Below, in pieces: positions 46,112 to 55,232 of a DNA stretch of 64,000 nucleotides. The notes below the pieces were generated by a model. That model had not been told where the DNA came from. It ran no database searches and worked only from the letters and a program-made list of their open reading frames with translations. Source of the DNA: Mesomycoplasma flocculare ATCC 27399 (lineage in GTDB: Bacteria > Bacillota_I > Bacilli_A > Mycoplasmatales > Metamycoplasmataceae); the NCBI RefSeq assembly GCF_000815065.1, contig NZ_CP007585.1:558001-622000 (forward strand), written 5' to 3'. How positions within the stretch are numbered: the stretch's first letter is position 1; each line of letters begins with the position of its first letter. Both the position numbers and the translations under genes were made by a program.

Positions 46112-47626
46112 TTAAGCGGGTTTAGCTCGATTTTTAAAGTGTTTTTTAATAATTCCATCAATTATGAAAACAAAATAAACAAAAAGGCTCAAACCTAAAA
46201 TTATATATTTCCCAGCTTTTGGAATCAGACCAAGAATCCCGGGAATATAACCAATAAAATAGTCAGTATCTCCTCAATTTAGCGTAATTAGTGATTGTTT
46301 ATTAGTCCCTTTTATTAAATTTCCAAGTTCATTTGTAACTAATGGCACTCAATTTCCAAGACCAAAAAATACAGGAATAAAAGTGATAATTAACCCACCA
46401 ACAAAAGAACCAATAACTGCCCCTCATATTCCGCCTTTGATATTTCCAAAAACTCCAGAAGTTGCCCCTAGAAAAAAATGAGGTACAAGTCCTGGTAGAA
46501 TTATTGCCGGAATAAGTGCTGAATATCCAAGTCCAAGGGTAATAAAAAATCCAATAATTCCGGCAAAAAAAGAAGAAATAAAGCCAATAATTATCGCATT
46601 TGGGGCATAAGGGAAAACCACTGGACAATCAACAGCAACTTTTGCATTTTTAATTAATTTATCAGAAAATCCTTTAAACATCGGCACTAATTCACCAATA
46701 AAAAGTCTAACTCCAAAAAGGATAATTTCAACTCCGGCCGTAAAAGTAAAAGCCGAAATTATCATTGTAACCACCCAATTTTTTTGTGCTAAAATACTAA
46801 TTACACCTGCATCGGCAGCTTTGTCAAATTTTCCTAACTCATATAAAATACCTGCAGGTAAAAAAGCAAAAATATAAAATAAGAAAACTGTCAGTGAAAT
46901 TGAAACTAAAGTATTTCGAAAAAAATACAGTGACTGGGGAAATTTAATTTCTTCGGTTGAAAGTGGCTTTTTTTTGGCAATTTTTGCAATTCCTTGACCA
47001 ATTAGTCCTGAAAGGGCATAACCAAATCCGCCAGTATGACCTAGGGCAATTTCATTTGTGCCGGTAATTTGGAACATATATTTTTGCTGAACTGACGGTG
47101 AAACTACCATATAAATCGCCAAAATACTTGATCCAGCAATCAATGCCATTGCAAAATCACTCGAATTATTTTGAAAATCATAACCCGAAGTATACATAAC
47201 AACGGCTAACATCAGTGACGAATAATATAAAACATGCCCAGAAAGATAGACATATTTTAGTCGCGAAAAGGTTGCAAGAATAATATTTAAAATCATTGCA
47301 ATCACCATAATTAGCGAGCCTAAAGTAGCAATACTTGGCAGACTTTCAGTGAGAGCGCCAGCAAAAGCATCATTATTTGGAATCACCCCGTTTAAATTAT
47401 AAACCCTTTGAAAAAGCGGTTGGAAAAAATTAAGTGAGGAAACTAAAACTCCAGCACCACCACCTAAGACAAGAAAACCAACACTAACTTTAAAGGAACT
47501 TATAATGATTTGTGAAAAACTTTTACGCATTGCAACTGCGCCGATTAGACTAAAAAGTCCAACTAAAAGCGCCGGTGTGCCCACAAAATCTTTTAAAAAA
47601 TTTAAAAGTCAGAGGCCAAAATTCAT
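46112..47626 (-). CDS. ulaA: PTS ascorbate-type permease EIIC (UlaA)
   Basis: UlaA is the membrane channel of the L-ascorbate PTS. The 504-residue product is hydrophobic throughout, with about eleven predicted helices, and has ALTESLPSIATLGSLIMVIA and TGGFGYALSGLIGQ. The start at 47626 (MNFGLWLLNFLKDF) includes a UGA Trp; another follows at KGGIWGAVIG, and the TAA is at 46112. It is last in its operon, downstream of ulaB, with a terminator beyond. The substrate is inferred from the family. Confidence 0.88.
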
Positions 47627-47641
47627 AAATTATCCTTTCTT

Positions 47642-47917
47642 TTAGGTTATTTTTAAAGTTTTTTTTAATTTTATCTCGAGTTCTTCTTTTGATAAAATAT
47701 TAGTCAAAATTACCATTTTACTTTTATCAAAAGCTAAACTTGGGGCAACATCAGCGCCGATTATAACTAAATCAACACCAAAAGAATCAAAACTGGAAAT
47801 ATTAGTATGCTCAACTGAGTCATAATTTATCTTTAATTTTTCAAGGACAGATTTAACATTTAGCTCTAAAAGTAGTGAAGATCCTAGTCCTGAACCACAA
47901 ACACATTTAATTTTCAT
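47642..47917 (-). CDS. ulaB: PTS ascorbate-type EIIB (UlaB)
   Basis: UlaB carries phosphate on Cys in the N-terminal loop: KIKCVCGSGLGSSLLLE. The 91 residues are the normal size of this small domain. It overlaps ulaC by 11 bp and is 15 bp from ulaA, so the three are surely cotranscribed. Confidence 0.9.
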   Translation of the reverse strand: MKIKCVCGSGLGSSLLLELNVKSVLEKLKINYDSVEHTNISSFDSFGVDLVIIGADVAPSLAFDKSKMVILTNILSKEELEIKLKKTLKIT

Positions 47918-48362
47918 TTTTTAAACCTTTGTATTTTTTAATAATTTTATAAAATTCCGTAATTGAATTAGCCGCATAAATCTCCTTTTTAAAAGATGAA
48001 TTTCCAAAAAAAGTGGCAAATTCCTTAATTAAATAGATATGATCATCAGCATTTGGTGCGCTTAAGGTAAAAATAATTTTTGCTTTTTTATCGCTTTGAT
48101 TATTAAAAACTATCATTTTATCAAGAACTAAAATCGAAACTCCAACTTTTAGGCAATAATTCCCAACTGGGGCATGCAAAAGTGCAACTCCTTCTTCAAG
48201 AACATAATAGGCTCCAAATTTTTTTGTTTGCTCGATAATTGCCTTTTCGAGGTCAAATGTTGCAATTTTATTTTCTACTAAGATTTTTACACCTTCATAA
48301 ATGGCTTGAATTCAATTACTTATTTGCACAAATTTAGTAAGTTTTTCATTAAAAAGTTCCAT
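47907..48362 (-). CDS. ulaC: PTS ascorbate-type EIIA (UlaC)
   Basis: UlaC is the EIIA of the ascorbate PTS. The phosphoryl His is in VALLHAPVGNYCLKVGVS. The frame begins MELFNEKLTKFVQISNWIQA, with a UGA Trp, and has 151 residues. A second family block is IIFTLSAPNADDHIYLIKEF. It begins 4 bp after the stop of the small membrane protein upstream. Confidence 0.9.
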
Positions 48363-48366
48363 TTTC

Positions 48367-48663
48367 CTACCCACGATTGATAAAAGCAATTGTTAAAAAT
48401 AAGATAAATGCAAGTAAAAGAACAAAAACAAAAGCGAAAAAAACAATTCAACCAGATTTTTCAGAAGTTTTTTGCTGTATCTGTTTTGGTTTTGGCATTG
48501 ATTTAATGTAAAAGAATTTATTAGGATTTTTTTCTAAAGTGATTTTTTCGCTTGCTGATTTTTGTAATAATTTTTCAAGTTCAATTAAACTTTTGCCCTC
48601 AAGTTCGTTAATTTTAAAGTCATATAATTCAACAAGTTGGGTTTTTAATTCTTTTTTTGTCAT
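48367..48663 (-). CDS. Hypothetical tail-anchored membrane protein, 98 aa
   Basis: Residues 1-70 are soluble and charged, with a short helical N-terminus (ELKTQLVELYDFKINELEGK). After a UGA Trp a single hydrophobic helix follows (VFFAFVFVLLLAFILFLTIA), then INRG. This is the layout of a C-terminally anchored protein. It lies between an unknown membrane protein and ulaC, with 1- and 4-bp spacings. I do not recognise a family. Confidence 0.75.
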
Positions 48664-48664
48664 T

Positions 48665-49327
48665 TTAACGGCCTAAATTATTAATTTTTTTAACTAAATT
48701 TTGGAATAAAAATGGATAAAATAAAAAATATTTTTTAAAAAAGGCTAATTTTTTATACTTTAGATATGAAAAAACAACTCTAAATTCGTTTTTTTCCAAT
48801 TTTGAGTTTAATTCAACCTTTGTTTTTTTATAAGCTAGGGTATAAAATTTTCCATTTAAAACAAAATCAAGCAATATCACAAAAATACTTAAAACCAAAA
48901 AACCACCACTAATTCATAAAAAATTAAGAAATCCAAACAAAAAACTTAGATGAAAAGCTGCAAAAAAACTTGAAAAAACAAGCAAATCAATTAAATTATC
49001 CTTTTTTAAAAGGTAAAAATTATAGAAAAAGGCTAAATTTACAACCCCATAAATATGATTTTCTAAGTAAAAATTAGGGATTTTTATTATTTTTTTTTTA
49101 ATTCAGATAGGTTTTAGAAAAAAATCGTTAATTAATAAAATAGAAAAATTTTGCTGATATTTTTCTATAAAATCCTTTTTTATCACTTCAAGATCTAATT
49201 TAGTAGAAATTTCCAATTTCGAATATTTAATTTTTAAATTAACTCTATAAATGAAAAAGATAAAAAATTGAATTAGAAAAAAAATAATTAAAGTAAACAA
49301 AATATATCAAGAAGAACTTTTAATCAT
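48665..49327 (-). CDS. Hypothetical membrane protein, 220 aa
   Basis: The frame starts MIKSSSWYILFTLIIFFLIQ and has hydrophobic stretches near residues 8-28, 105-125 and 130-155, with UGA Trp codons at three places. The N-terminal helix followed by an aliphatic-rich domain with ENHIYGVVNLAF resembles the layout of YugP-type membrane zinc peptidases. There is no HExxH, so I do not assign it there. It overlaps the gene before it by 8 bp. Confidence 0.7.
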
Positions 49328-49943
49328 TTTTGTTTTTATTAAATTTGTTAATTTGACTAAAATAATCAATTATTTTTGTCGGGTTATAAATTTTTTTACC
49401 CGATTTTCTTAGTTTTTGAATCACATCATTTTGACTTCAAAGTTCAAATTTTGTTTTATTTTCAATTTTTTGAAAATCAAGCCGATCATCAACTAAAATA
49501 ACCATTTTTGCGTAAGTAAATTTTTTCATTAAAAATTTAAAAAGTGATTCAAACTGACTTTTTGAAAAATAAGACTGTTTTATCAATCTACCTTTTTTTA
49601 AAAAACTAATGCTTTGATCAATTATTACTTTTTCTACCCCAAATTGGTAAGTTATGATATTTGAAACAAAAAAAAGCTCTGATTCATTAACAATAAAACC
49701 TGGTAAAATCGAATAATTTCGCCTTGAAAACCGATTTTTTATTAACAAATTTGTCATAATTTTCACATCAGCAGAAGCATTTATAATTTCCAGTGCGTTA
49801 ATTGTTGATTTTTCAGTAGAAATTAGTTTGTTCTCAAAATTGTTCCTGGGATTTTTCTCAAATAATCTTTTAATAATAAAGAAAACCAAAATCAAAAAAA
49901 GTAAGCCAATTGTTGCATATAAAACAATGTTAATTAATTGCAT
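49320..49943 (-). CDS. Hypothetical membrane-anchored protein, 207 aa
   Basis: One N-terminal helix (INIVLYATIGLLFLILVFFI) is followed by a soluble domain of about 175 residues with KMVILVDDRLDF near residue 150. After UGA Trp (KFELWSQND) the frame runs to TAA at 49320. The ATG at 49943 overlaps the rpe stop by 10 bp; a TTG at 49961 is an alternative. No family recognised. It is in the rpe-ula operon by spacing. Confidence 0.72.
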
Positions 49944-50674
49944 TTTTTTGTTTTTTGCCAAAGTTTTGAAAATTCTAAAAAATTTTCGTAAGAAAAAATT
50001 ATATTACCTCCAATTGCAACATCCACTTTTTTTCTTAGAAAATCATTTCAATTATATTTTCGAAGGCCACCATCAGTATAAATTTTAATTTCCTTATTTA
50101 AAAAGCGAATTTGCTCAATTTTTGAAAATAGTTTGGAATTCAACATCTCACCCACCCCTCCAATTTTATTTATAGTCATTAATAAAACTACTTTTGCAAG
50201 GGAAATTATCTCACTGAAATGCTTAATTTTTTGTTTTGCTTGAATCATTAGACCAAAATTTATGTCCGGAAAATTTTGATTTAATTTTTCAAAGCTTGAC
50301 TTTGTAATTTGTTCAGCAGGTAAAAAAATTGTCCTAAAGCCAATTTTGACTAATTTTTCAATTTTTTCAATTGAATTTACACACATTAAATGTGCATCAA
50401 ATTCAATTTTTGGGAATAATTTAATTAAATATTCAGCAATTTGATAATTAGCACCAAAATTGGGCACATAAATTCCATCTGCAAAATCAATATGACAATA
50501 TTTTAAGCCTAAAATTTGTAATTTTTTTAAAATTTTGATAACACTGAACAAATTTAGTGCCATAATACTTTGGGAATAATCTATTTTTAGCCTCCTTTGG
50601 GGTAAAAATACCCCAAATTTAATTTTACTTTTTTTTTTTTTTTTTTTTGCAAGCATCTTTAAAATTTTTTTCAT
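49934..50674 (-). CDS. rpe: Ribulose-phosphate 3-epimerase-like protein
   Basis: The Rpe family interconverts ribulose 5-P and xylulose 5-P. Conserved pieces: CHIDFADGIYVPNFG (metal His and Asp), FDAHLM (second His), and YTDGGLRKYNW (second Asp), so the active site looks complete. The maximal frame from ATG 50674 crosses a 20-A run and has 246 residues. The family-like part starts at IDYSQSIMALNLF; GGAGG lies 6 nt before an ATA codon at 50584, which would give 216 residues, the normal length. The true start is uncertain. In this operon it may work on ascorbate-derived pentose phosphates. Confidence 0.8.
50596..50617 (-). promoter_or_regulatory. Hairpin abutting the rpe ribosome-binding site
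   Basis: TTTGGGGTA (50596-50604) and TACCCCAAA (50609-50617) form a perfect 9-bp stem with a 4-nt loop. On the minus strand the GGAGG at 50591-50595 directly follows its 3' arm. If transcription starts near 50615, this is the 5' end of the mRNA. Confidence 0.55.
50622..50652 (-). promoter_or_regulatory. Possible phase-variable promoter of rpe-ula
   Basis: On the minus strand TTGCAA (50652-50647) and TAAAAT (50627-50622) are -35- and -10-like boxes. The 20-A run lies between them and makes up nearly all of the 19-bp spacer. Changes of the run would change the spacing. Confidence 0.45.
50629..50648. repeat. Homopolymer of 20 A (T on the plus strand)
   Basis: Twenty T in a row on the plus strand. 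It is the longest single-base run noticed in the window. It lies at the head of the rpe-ula operon, in a promoter-like setting. Confidence 0.95.
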
Positions 50675-50742
50675 TCCAACCGAAAAAAATTAAAAAATCA
50701 TTTGTTTTCTATAAAAAACAGGGAGCAATGTTTAAATTAGTA

Positions 50743-50975
50743 TATTAATTTTTGGCACTATCAAAAAAGGTGTGACAAAATGAAATAATGCAAATCTACA
50801 GCTGAAGATGAATCTAAATATATCAAAATTGCCAATCTAAAGGTTAAAAATCGCAATTTTGGATTTTACAGAAGAATTTAGCCAAATTTATAAAAAAGAA
50901 AAATGCAAAATAGACACAAAGAGTCAATTTTGGATGTATATGAAACAATTTAATAAGAAATTGAAATATAATTAA
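50743..50975 (+). pseudogene. Decayed copy of the 77-aa ORF
   Basis: This stretch aligns with the intact plus-strand ORFs at 54626 and 62434. The 5' half is diverged (GACAAAATGAAATAATGC in place of the coding text), the reading frame is shifted at AAAGGTTAAAAA, and there is no start palindrome. From about 50838 it is the same as the other copies to the TAA at 50973. It marks the left end of the repeat array. Confidence 0.65.
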
Positions 50976-51348
50976 AAAACAATTAGAAATTATTTTCCCT
51001 AATCGGTTAAATAATGTAAAATTAAATTAGATTTCTATTTGAAAAATCCCTAAAAAATTTAAAACACAAAATTATGAACACTCACTTTTTTAGTTTTAAA
51101 ATTTTAACATATATTAAAAACTTTTTAGGGAAAATACCTAAAAATATTATATTTTAAAAGAATAAGTTATTATGTTAATCAATCGCTAAAAATAAATTAC
51201 ACTAAAATTCAGGCACATTTTTGCAAATAAACATAATTTCAACTATCAAAATTACTATTTTTAAATAGATAAAAATGAAAAACAAGTTAAGAATTTTAAA
51301 AATAAACTTAAATCTTTTGTCTTTAAATTTATTAATTAATAAAAAGAT
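50976..51348. other. Repeated spacer downstream of B1
   Basis: A 373-bp non-coding stretch, repeated almost unchanged at 54860-55232 and 58740-59112. It contains TAAAAACTTTTTAGGGAAA and similar AT motifs, but I see no clear terminator, ORF or RNA gene. Confidence 0.6.
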
Positions 51349-53127
51349 CTACGATTCCCCTTCTATCTCAAGATATTTTTTATTTTTATGACCGCGAAAA
51401 TCTACTCTTGCAATTTCTTCATAATATTGATCTCTGCCATCCAAATCCCTAGAAAAGGGAGTGTGTTCTTCTAGAATTAATTCTTTTTCTTGTTGGCTAT
51501 ATAAATTAGTATTTTCTAGAAAGTCTGTAAAACGATGAAATTCATGGTCTATTTCTTTTAGATATTTATTCAATGCATCCCGATATAAAATTAATTCTTC
51601 CCTCGATGATTCAATCACATTTTTAGATAAATTGTTATATCTTGGTGATCTAGAAACAAAAAATTCGGGATCCATGCCATCACGCAGAAAAATATCTTGT
51701 TCAAGTTTGACCAATTTTTGTTTAAAATAATATTTTAAAATTTCGTATTTACCTTGATAAATATTATCATATAAATTTGAATGACCAAATCAGTAATAAA
51801 TTTTTTGATTATCAACATACAATAAAATGAAATTTTTTAATGCAATTGGCAAAATTCATCCTTCGCCTGATCCATAGGCGGGGTAGTAATATGGTTTAAA
51901 TCAAAAAACTGGCTTTTTTGAATCAAATTGGGAAATTATTTCATCAAAAAGTCCGTATTCTTGCCCGCCGAAGTAAAAAATTTCGAAATTTTCAAGTTTT
52001 AATTTCGCCCATCTTGGCAGAATTAAATAATCAGGTTTATCGGGGTAAAAATATTGACCTTCAATTTCATATTTTGGGCCAAATAAAATTTGCAACAAAT
52101 AGATTAATTCAATTTTATTTGTCCAATTATTCACACTATCATAATAAGTTTGGCCTCTTTCACCAAAAAGTTCGATGCAATATTTTCGATATTCTGGGCC
52201 AAATTTATCAAATCAACTAAGAATAAATTTATCACGATTTTCAATATTTAAGTTAAGCTTTTTAATCCCGTATTTTTCAAATTTTTTAAGCAAATTTTCA
52301 TAAGTTTCAAAAGTAAATACATTTTGAATTGGTTGAATTTGGGTTTTTTCACTAAAATTATAATTCTCTTTTAATAACAAATTGTAAATATTTTCTACAT
52401 TTTGCCCTAAATATGCTTTATTTATATCTACAAACTTTGAATTATATTCATATCTATTTGATAAAAAATCAAAGATTTTTTCGTGATAATTTGCTAAATT
52501 TTTTGGTTTTGCATAAGGAACACTTTCCTGTATTTCCTTAATAATTAAAGCTTCAATTTCTCTAAATTCGCTTTTTGATTTAAACATTTTTGAAAAGACA
52601 GCCGGATAAGAGATTGAAAATTCGCATTTTTCAATATCATCAAAGTTTTCAAAGACAACAGCAACAACTTCTTCAAAACCTTTACCGTCGTATAAATAAT
52701 CATATAAACCACGAAGTTCATCGATAAAATCAAAATTTTCTTTTCCATTTTTATCACAATATTCATTGTTTGCTCAACCGCCAATTAAACACCTAATATC
52801 ATTATAAAAATGGAAATTATTGAGCCTTTTGGAGAAAAATGCACTTTTTGTGATATCTTCTAGTTTTAAATTATAAATATAATCTTCTTGTTTATAATTT
52901 AAACTAATAATTCTTTCAATTGGGTTAGGATCGAAAACGTCATAATTAAGGTAATTGAATAAAAAATCTGGAATTTCATAATACTCATCATTACAATTAG
53001 ACGATAAATGAATTTCATGCTCAACTATGTTTCGAATTGAACAACGACTTTTAATATTAACTTCTATATATTTTAGTTTTTTTAACTGTTTTTTTGCCTT
53101 AGATAATGAATTTATCAGCTTTTCCAT
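51349..53127 (-). CDS. Cassette protein B, copy 1 (592 aa, unknown family)
   Basis: B1 has no signal peptide or membrane helix and should be cytoplasmic. It is rich in Tyr, Phe, Asn and charged residues, with an N-terminal helical part (LINSLSKAKKQLKKLKYIEV), a central region with FGGQEYGLFDEIISQFD, GEGWILPIAL and a C-terminal acidic helical part. I know no family for it. Several UGA Trp codons split it under the standard code. Its ATG (53127) lies inside the A1 3' end, a 29-bp overlap. The stop is TAG. Confidence 0.75.
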
Positions 53128-54532
53128 ATAAAAAATGCACCTTTTCAATATTTAACATTTTTTTTCTTTTTATAAATTCGCGCTTTATGCCCCTTTTCTC
53201 ATACCCTATCATTCTTAATCTCCTTACATGATAACTGGGAAAATATATTTTTATGTATGGCTTGTGATTTTTCTCTGCTCTTGGTTGAATATCAAACTCA
53301 TTTTTAGGGTTAGTTCAATCAATAGCATCATTAGCTAGTCCTTCCCCAACAACAAAGCGATCTTTAGTAAAACCGATATCCTTATTTAAATTATTATTTG
53401 GATCTGTTAGCCTTCCATTTCCTAGAACCAAATTTGCTGTATCTTTTGTTTTTTCAGCCAAAGTTCTCATAACTAATTCGTTATGTGAATAAAAATCAAT
53501 AGGGGAATTTAATTTTTCCCTGATATAATCACGGTCATCTTGATTCATTTTATCTTTTATTAAACTAGGCAGCAAATTATCAATAACAATTTGAGTTAAT
53601 ACTGATTGGGCTAGCAAACTCCCAACGGCTAAAATTCAGGCTTGAGTTGCTGATATTTCTTCCTGACTAATAACAAAATAAGGTTTTAAGTTTTCAGTCT
53701 GAAAATTAAAAAATCAAGCAAGATGGATTCCCGTGTATTTTTTTAATTTTTCTTTATCTTTTACAATAGAAAGTTTTAAAGTCGTTGCCTTTGCTTTTGT
53801 TTTAATGCTAGACTCGCCTTTTTCTTTTGGCAATTTTTCTAAGTCAACCACAATTGAGCTTTCAGTTCTTGAAATAATCGGGCTATAATCAACTGGCGAA
53901 TACTCACTTCTGCCGTTATCAATTCATCTACGTAGGCTATCAACAACTTTTGGAACAGTTTTTACAGCTGCTACAGTAGCTGTTGTTGCTGCTACTGCAG
54001 CAATGGCAGCTGCAACAGCTTTTGTAATAAATGGAATAAAAGGAAGAAGGAAAAAGAAGGTTTTTTCAACCCGAGTTTGATTTTGAAGTTCTCTAAAGTC
54101 AAAAACGTGACCTTCAAATTTTAGTTTTGGTATACCTTTTTCAAAATAGAGTTCAGCTTTTTTGTTAACAAATTCAAGTGAAGCACTATTTAAAATTACC
54201 TGACCATCTTGATTAATTTGAATTTTAATATCATCTAGATTAGGAGTCTCTGAATGAGTGCTTGTTTTGTTTAGATGTGTTTGGGTTTTTTTAATATTTG
54301 CGTTGATAACAAGCGAATTTTGTTGGTTTTTGGTTGAAACAATTTGGACTAAATCATCAAAATTTAGCGGTTTTTTTGAATTTAATAAATCTATATCACG
54401 GGTTTCGAGTTTAAAATCTGAATAGCTTTTTGTATTTTGAAAATGTCAAAGAGGGCCAAAAACACTTAGTGTCAGTGAAAAGAAACCGACAATATTAGTG
54501 ATAAACTTAAAAAGTTTCAGTTTTTTCTTCAT
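53099..54532 (-). CDS. Cassette protein A, copy 1 (477 aa, unknown family)
   Basis: The N-terminus has one hydrophobic segment (FKFITNIVGFFSLTLSVFG) fit for a signal-anchor. A second one, Ala-rich, lies near residues 170-200 (TKAVAAAIAAVAATTATVAA) and a third near 305-325 (ILAVGSLLAQSVLTQIVI). The C-terminal 60 residues are basic. Four UGA Trp codons occur. The family is not recognised. Within the same frame AAGGAGA precedes an internal ATG (RMIGYEK) about 37 codons before the stop. A is transcribed before B. Confidence 0.75.
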
Positions 54533-54548
54533 GTTTTTTCTTTTTAAA

Positions 54549-54554
54549 ATTATA
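54549..54554 (-). promoter_or_regulatory. -10 box of cassette copy 1
   Basis: TATAAT on the minus strand, 17 bp before the A1 ATG; the leader would be about 10 nt. The same box precedes A2 and, at a larger distance, A3. Confidence 0.5.
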
Positions 54555-54617
54555 ACATGTATTTATTTCTGAAAATATCATTTAAAAATATTGTATTTTA
54601 AAAGAATAAATTAATAC

Positions 54618-54635
54618 AAATTAGCATGCTAATTT
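54618..54635. promoter_or_regulatory. 18-bp palindrome at the 77-aa ORF start, copy 1
   Basis: AAATTAGCATGCTAATTT is a perfect palindrome whose centre contains the ORF's ATG. It lies 86 bp from the A1 start, in the divergent region. It also occurs at 58499 and 62426. It could be an operator, or a trace of a mobile element end. Confidence 0.55.
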
Positions 54636-54859
54636 TAGACATCTTCAAAAAAGTGTGTCAAAATAAACAATACAGATTCACAGTTGAAGACAAATTTAAG
54701 TACATTAAAATTGTCAAATCTAAGGGGTTAAAAATCGCAATTTTACATTTTGCAGAAGAATTTAGCCAAATTTATAAAAAAGAAAAATGCAAAATAGACA
54801 CAAAGAGTCAATTTTGGATGTATATGAAACAATTTAATAAGAAATTGAAATATAATTAA
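54626..54859 (+). CDS. 77-aa ORF, possible DNA-binding protein, copy 1
   Basis: The product has a basic helical layout (FTVEDKFKYIKIVKSKGLKI then AILHFAEEF) that resembles the N-terminal helix-turn-helix of IS3-type transposase OrfA, and a basic tail (FWMYMKQFNKKLKYN). I cannot confirm the family. It is divergent from A1. It may be a regulator, or a leftover of an insertion sequence. An intact copy recurs at 62434, and a broken copy at 58507. Confidence 0.5.
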   Translation: MLILDIFKKVCQNKQYRFTVEDKFKYIKIVKSKGLKIAILHFAEEFSQIYKKEKCKIDTKSQFWMYMKQFNKKLKYN

Positions 54860-55232
54860 AAAACAATTAGAAATTATTTTCCCTAATCGGTTAAATAATG
54901 TAAAATTAAATTAGATTTCTATTTGAAAAATCCCTAAAAAATTTAAAACACAAAATTATGAACACTCACTTTTTTAGTTTTAAAATTTTAACATATATTA
55001 AAAACTTTTTAGGGAAAATACCTAAAAATATTATATTTTAAAAGAATAAGTTATTATGTTAATCAATCGCTAAAAATAAATTACACTAAAATTCAGGCAC
55101 ATTTTTGCAAATAAACATAATTTCAACTATCAAAATTACTATTTTTAAATAGATAAAAATGAAAAACAAGTTAAGAATTTTAAAAATAAACTTAAATCTT
55201 TTGTCTTTAAATTTATTAATTAATAAAAAGAT
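54860..55232. other. Repeated spacer downstream of B2
   Basis: Same sequence as 50976-51348. No gene is seen. Confidence 0.6.

Larger units (their letters stand above)
50838..54720. repeat. Tandem repeat unit 1 (about 3.88 kb)
   Basis: The first of three head-to-tail copies. It begins inside the 77-aa ORF remnant and holds the 3' part of that ORF, a spacer, gene B1, gene A1, and the start of the next 77-aa ORF. It is the most different of the three copies, with local changes in the A/B junction and in the middle of B. Confidence 0.9.

Noticed and set aside
48665-49327. YugP-type zinc peptidase
   Set aside because: The helix layout is similar but the HExxH site is missing and the resemblance of the remaining text is weak.
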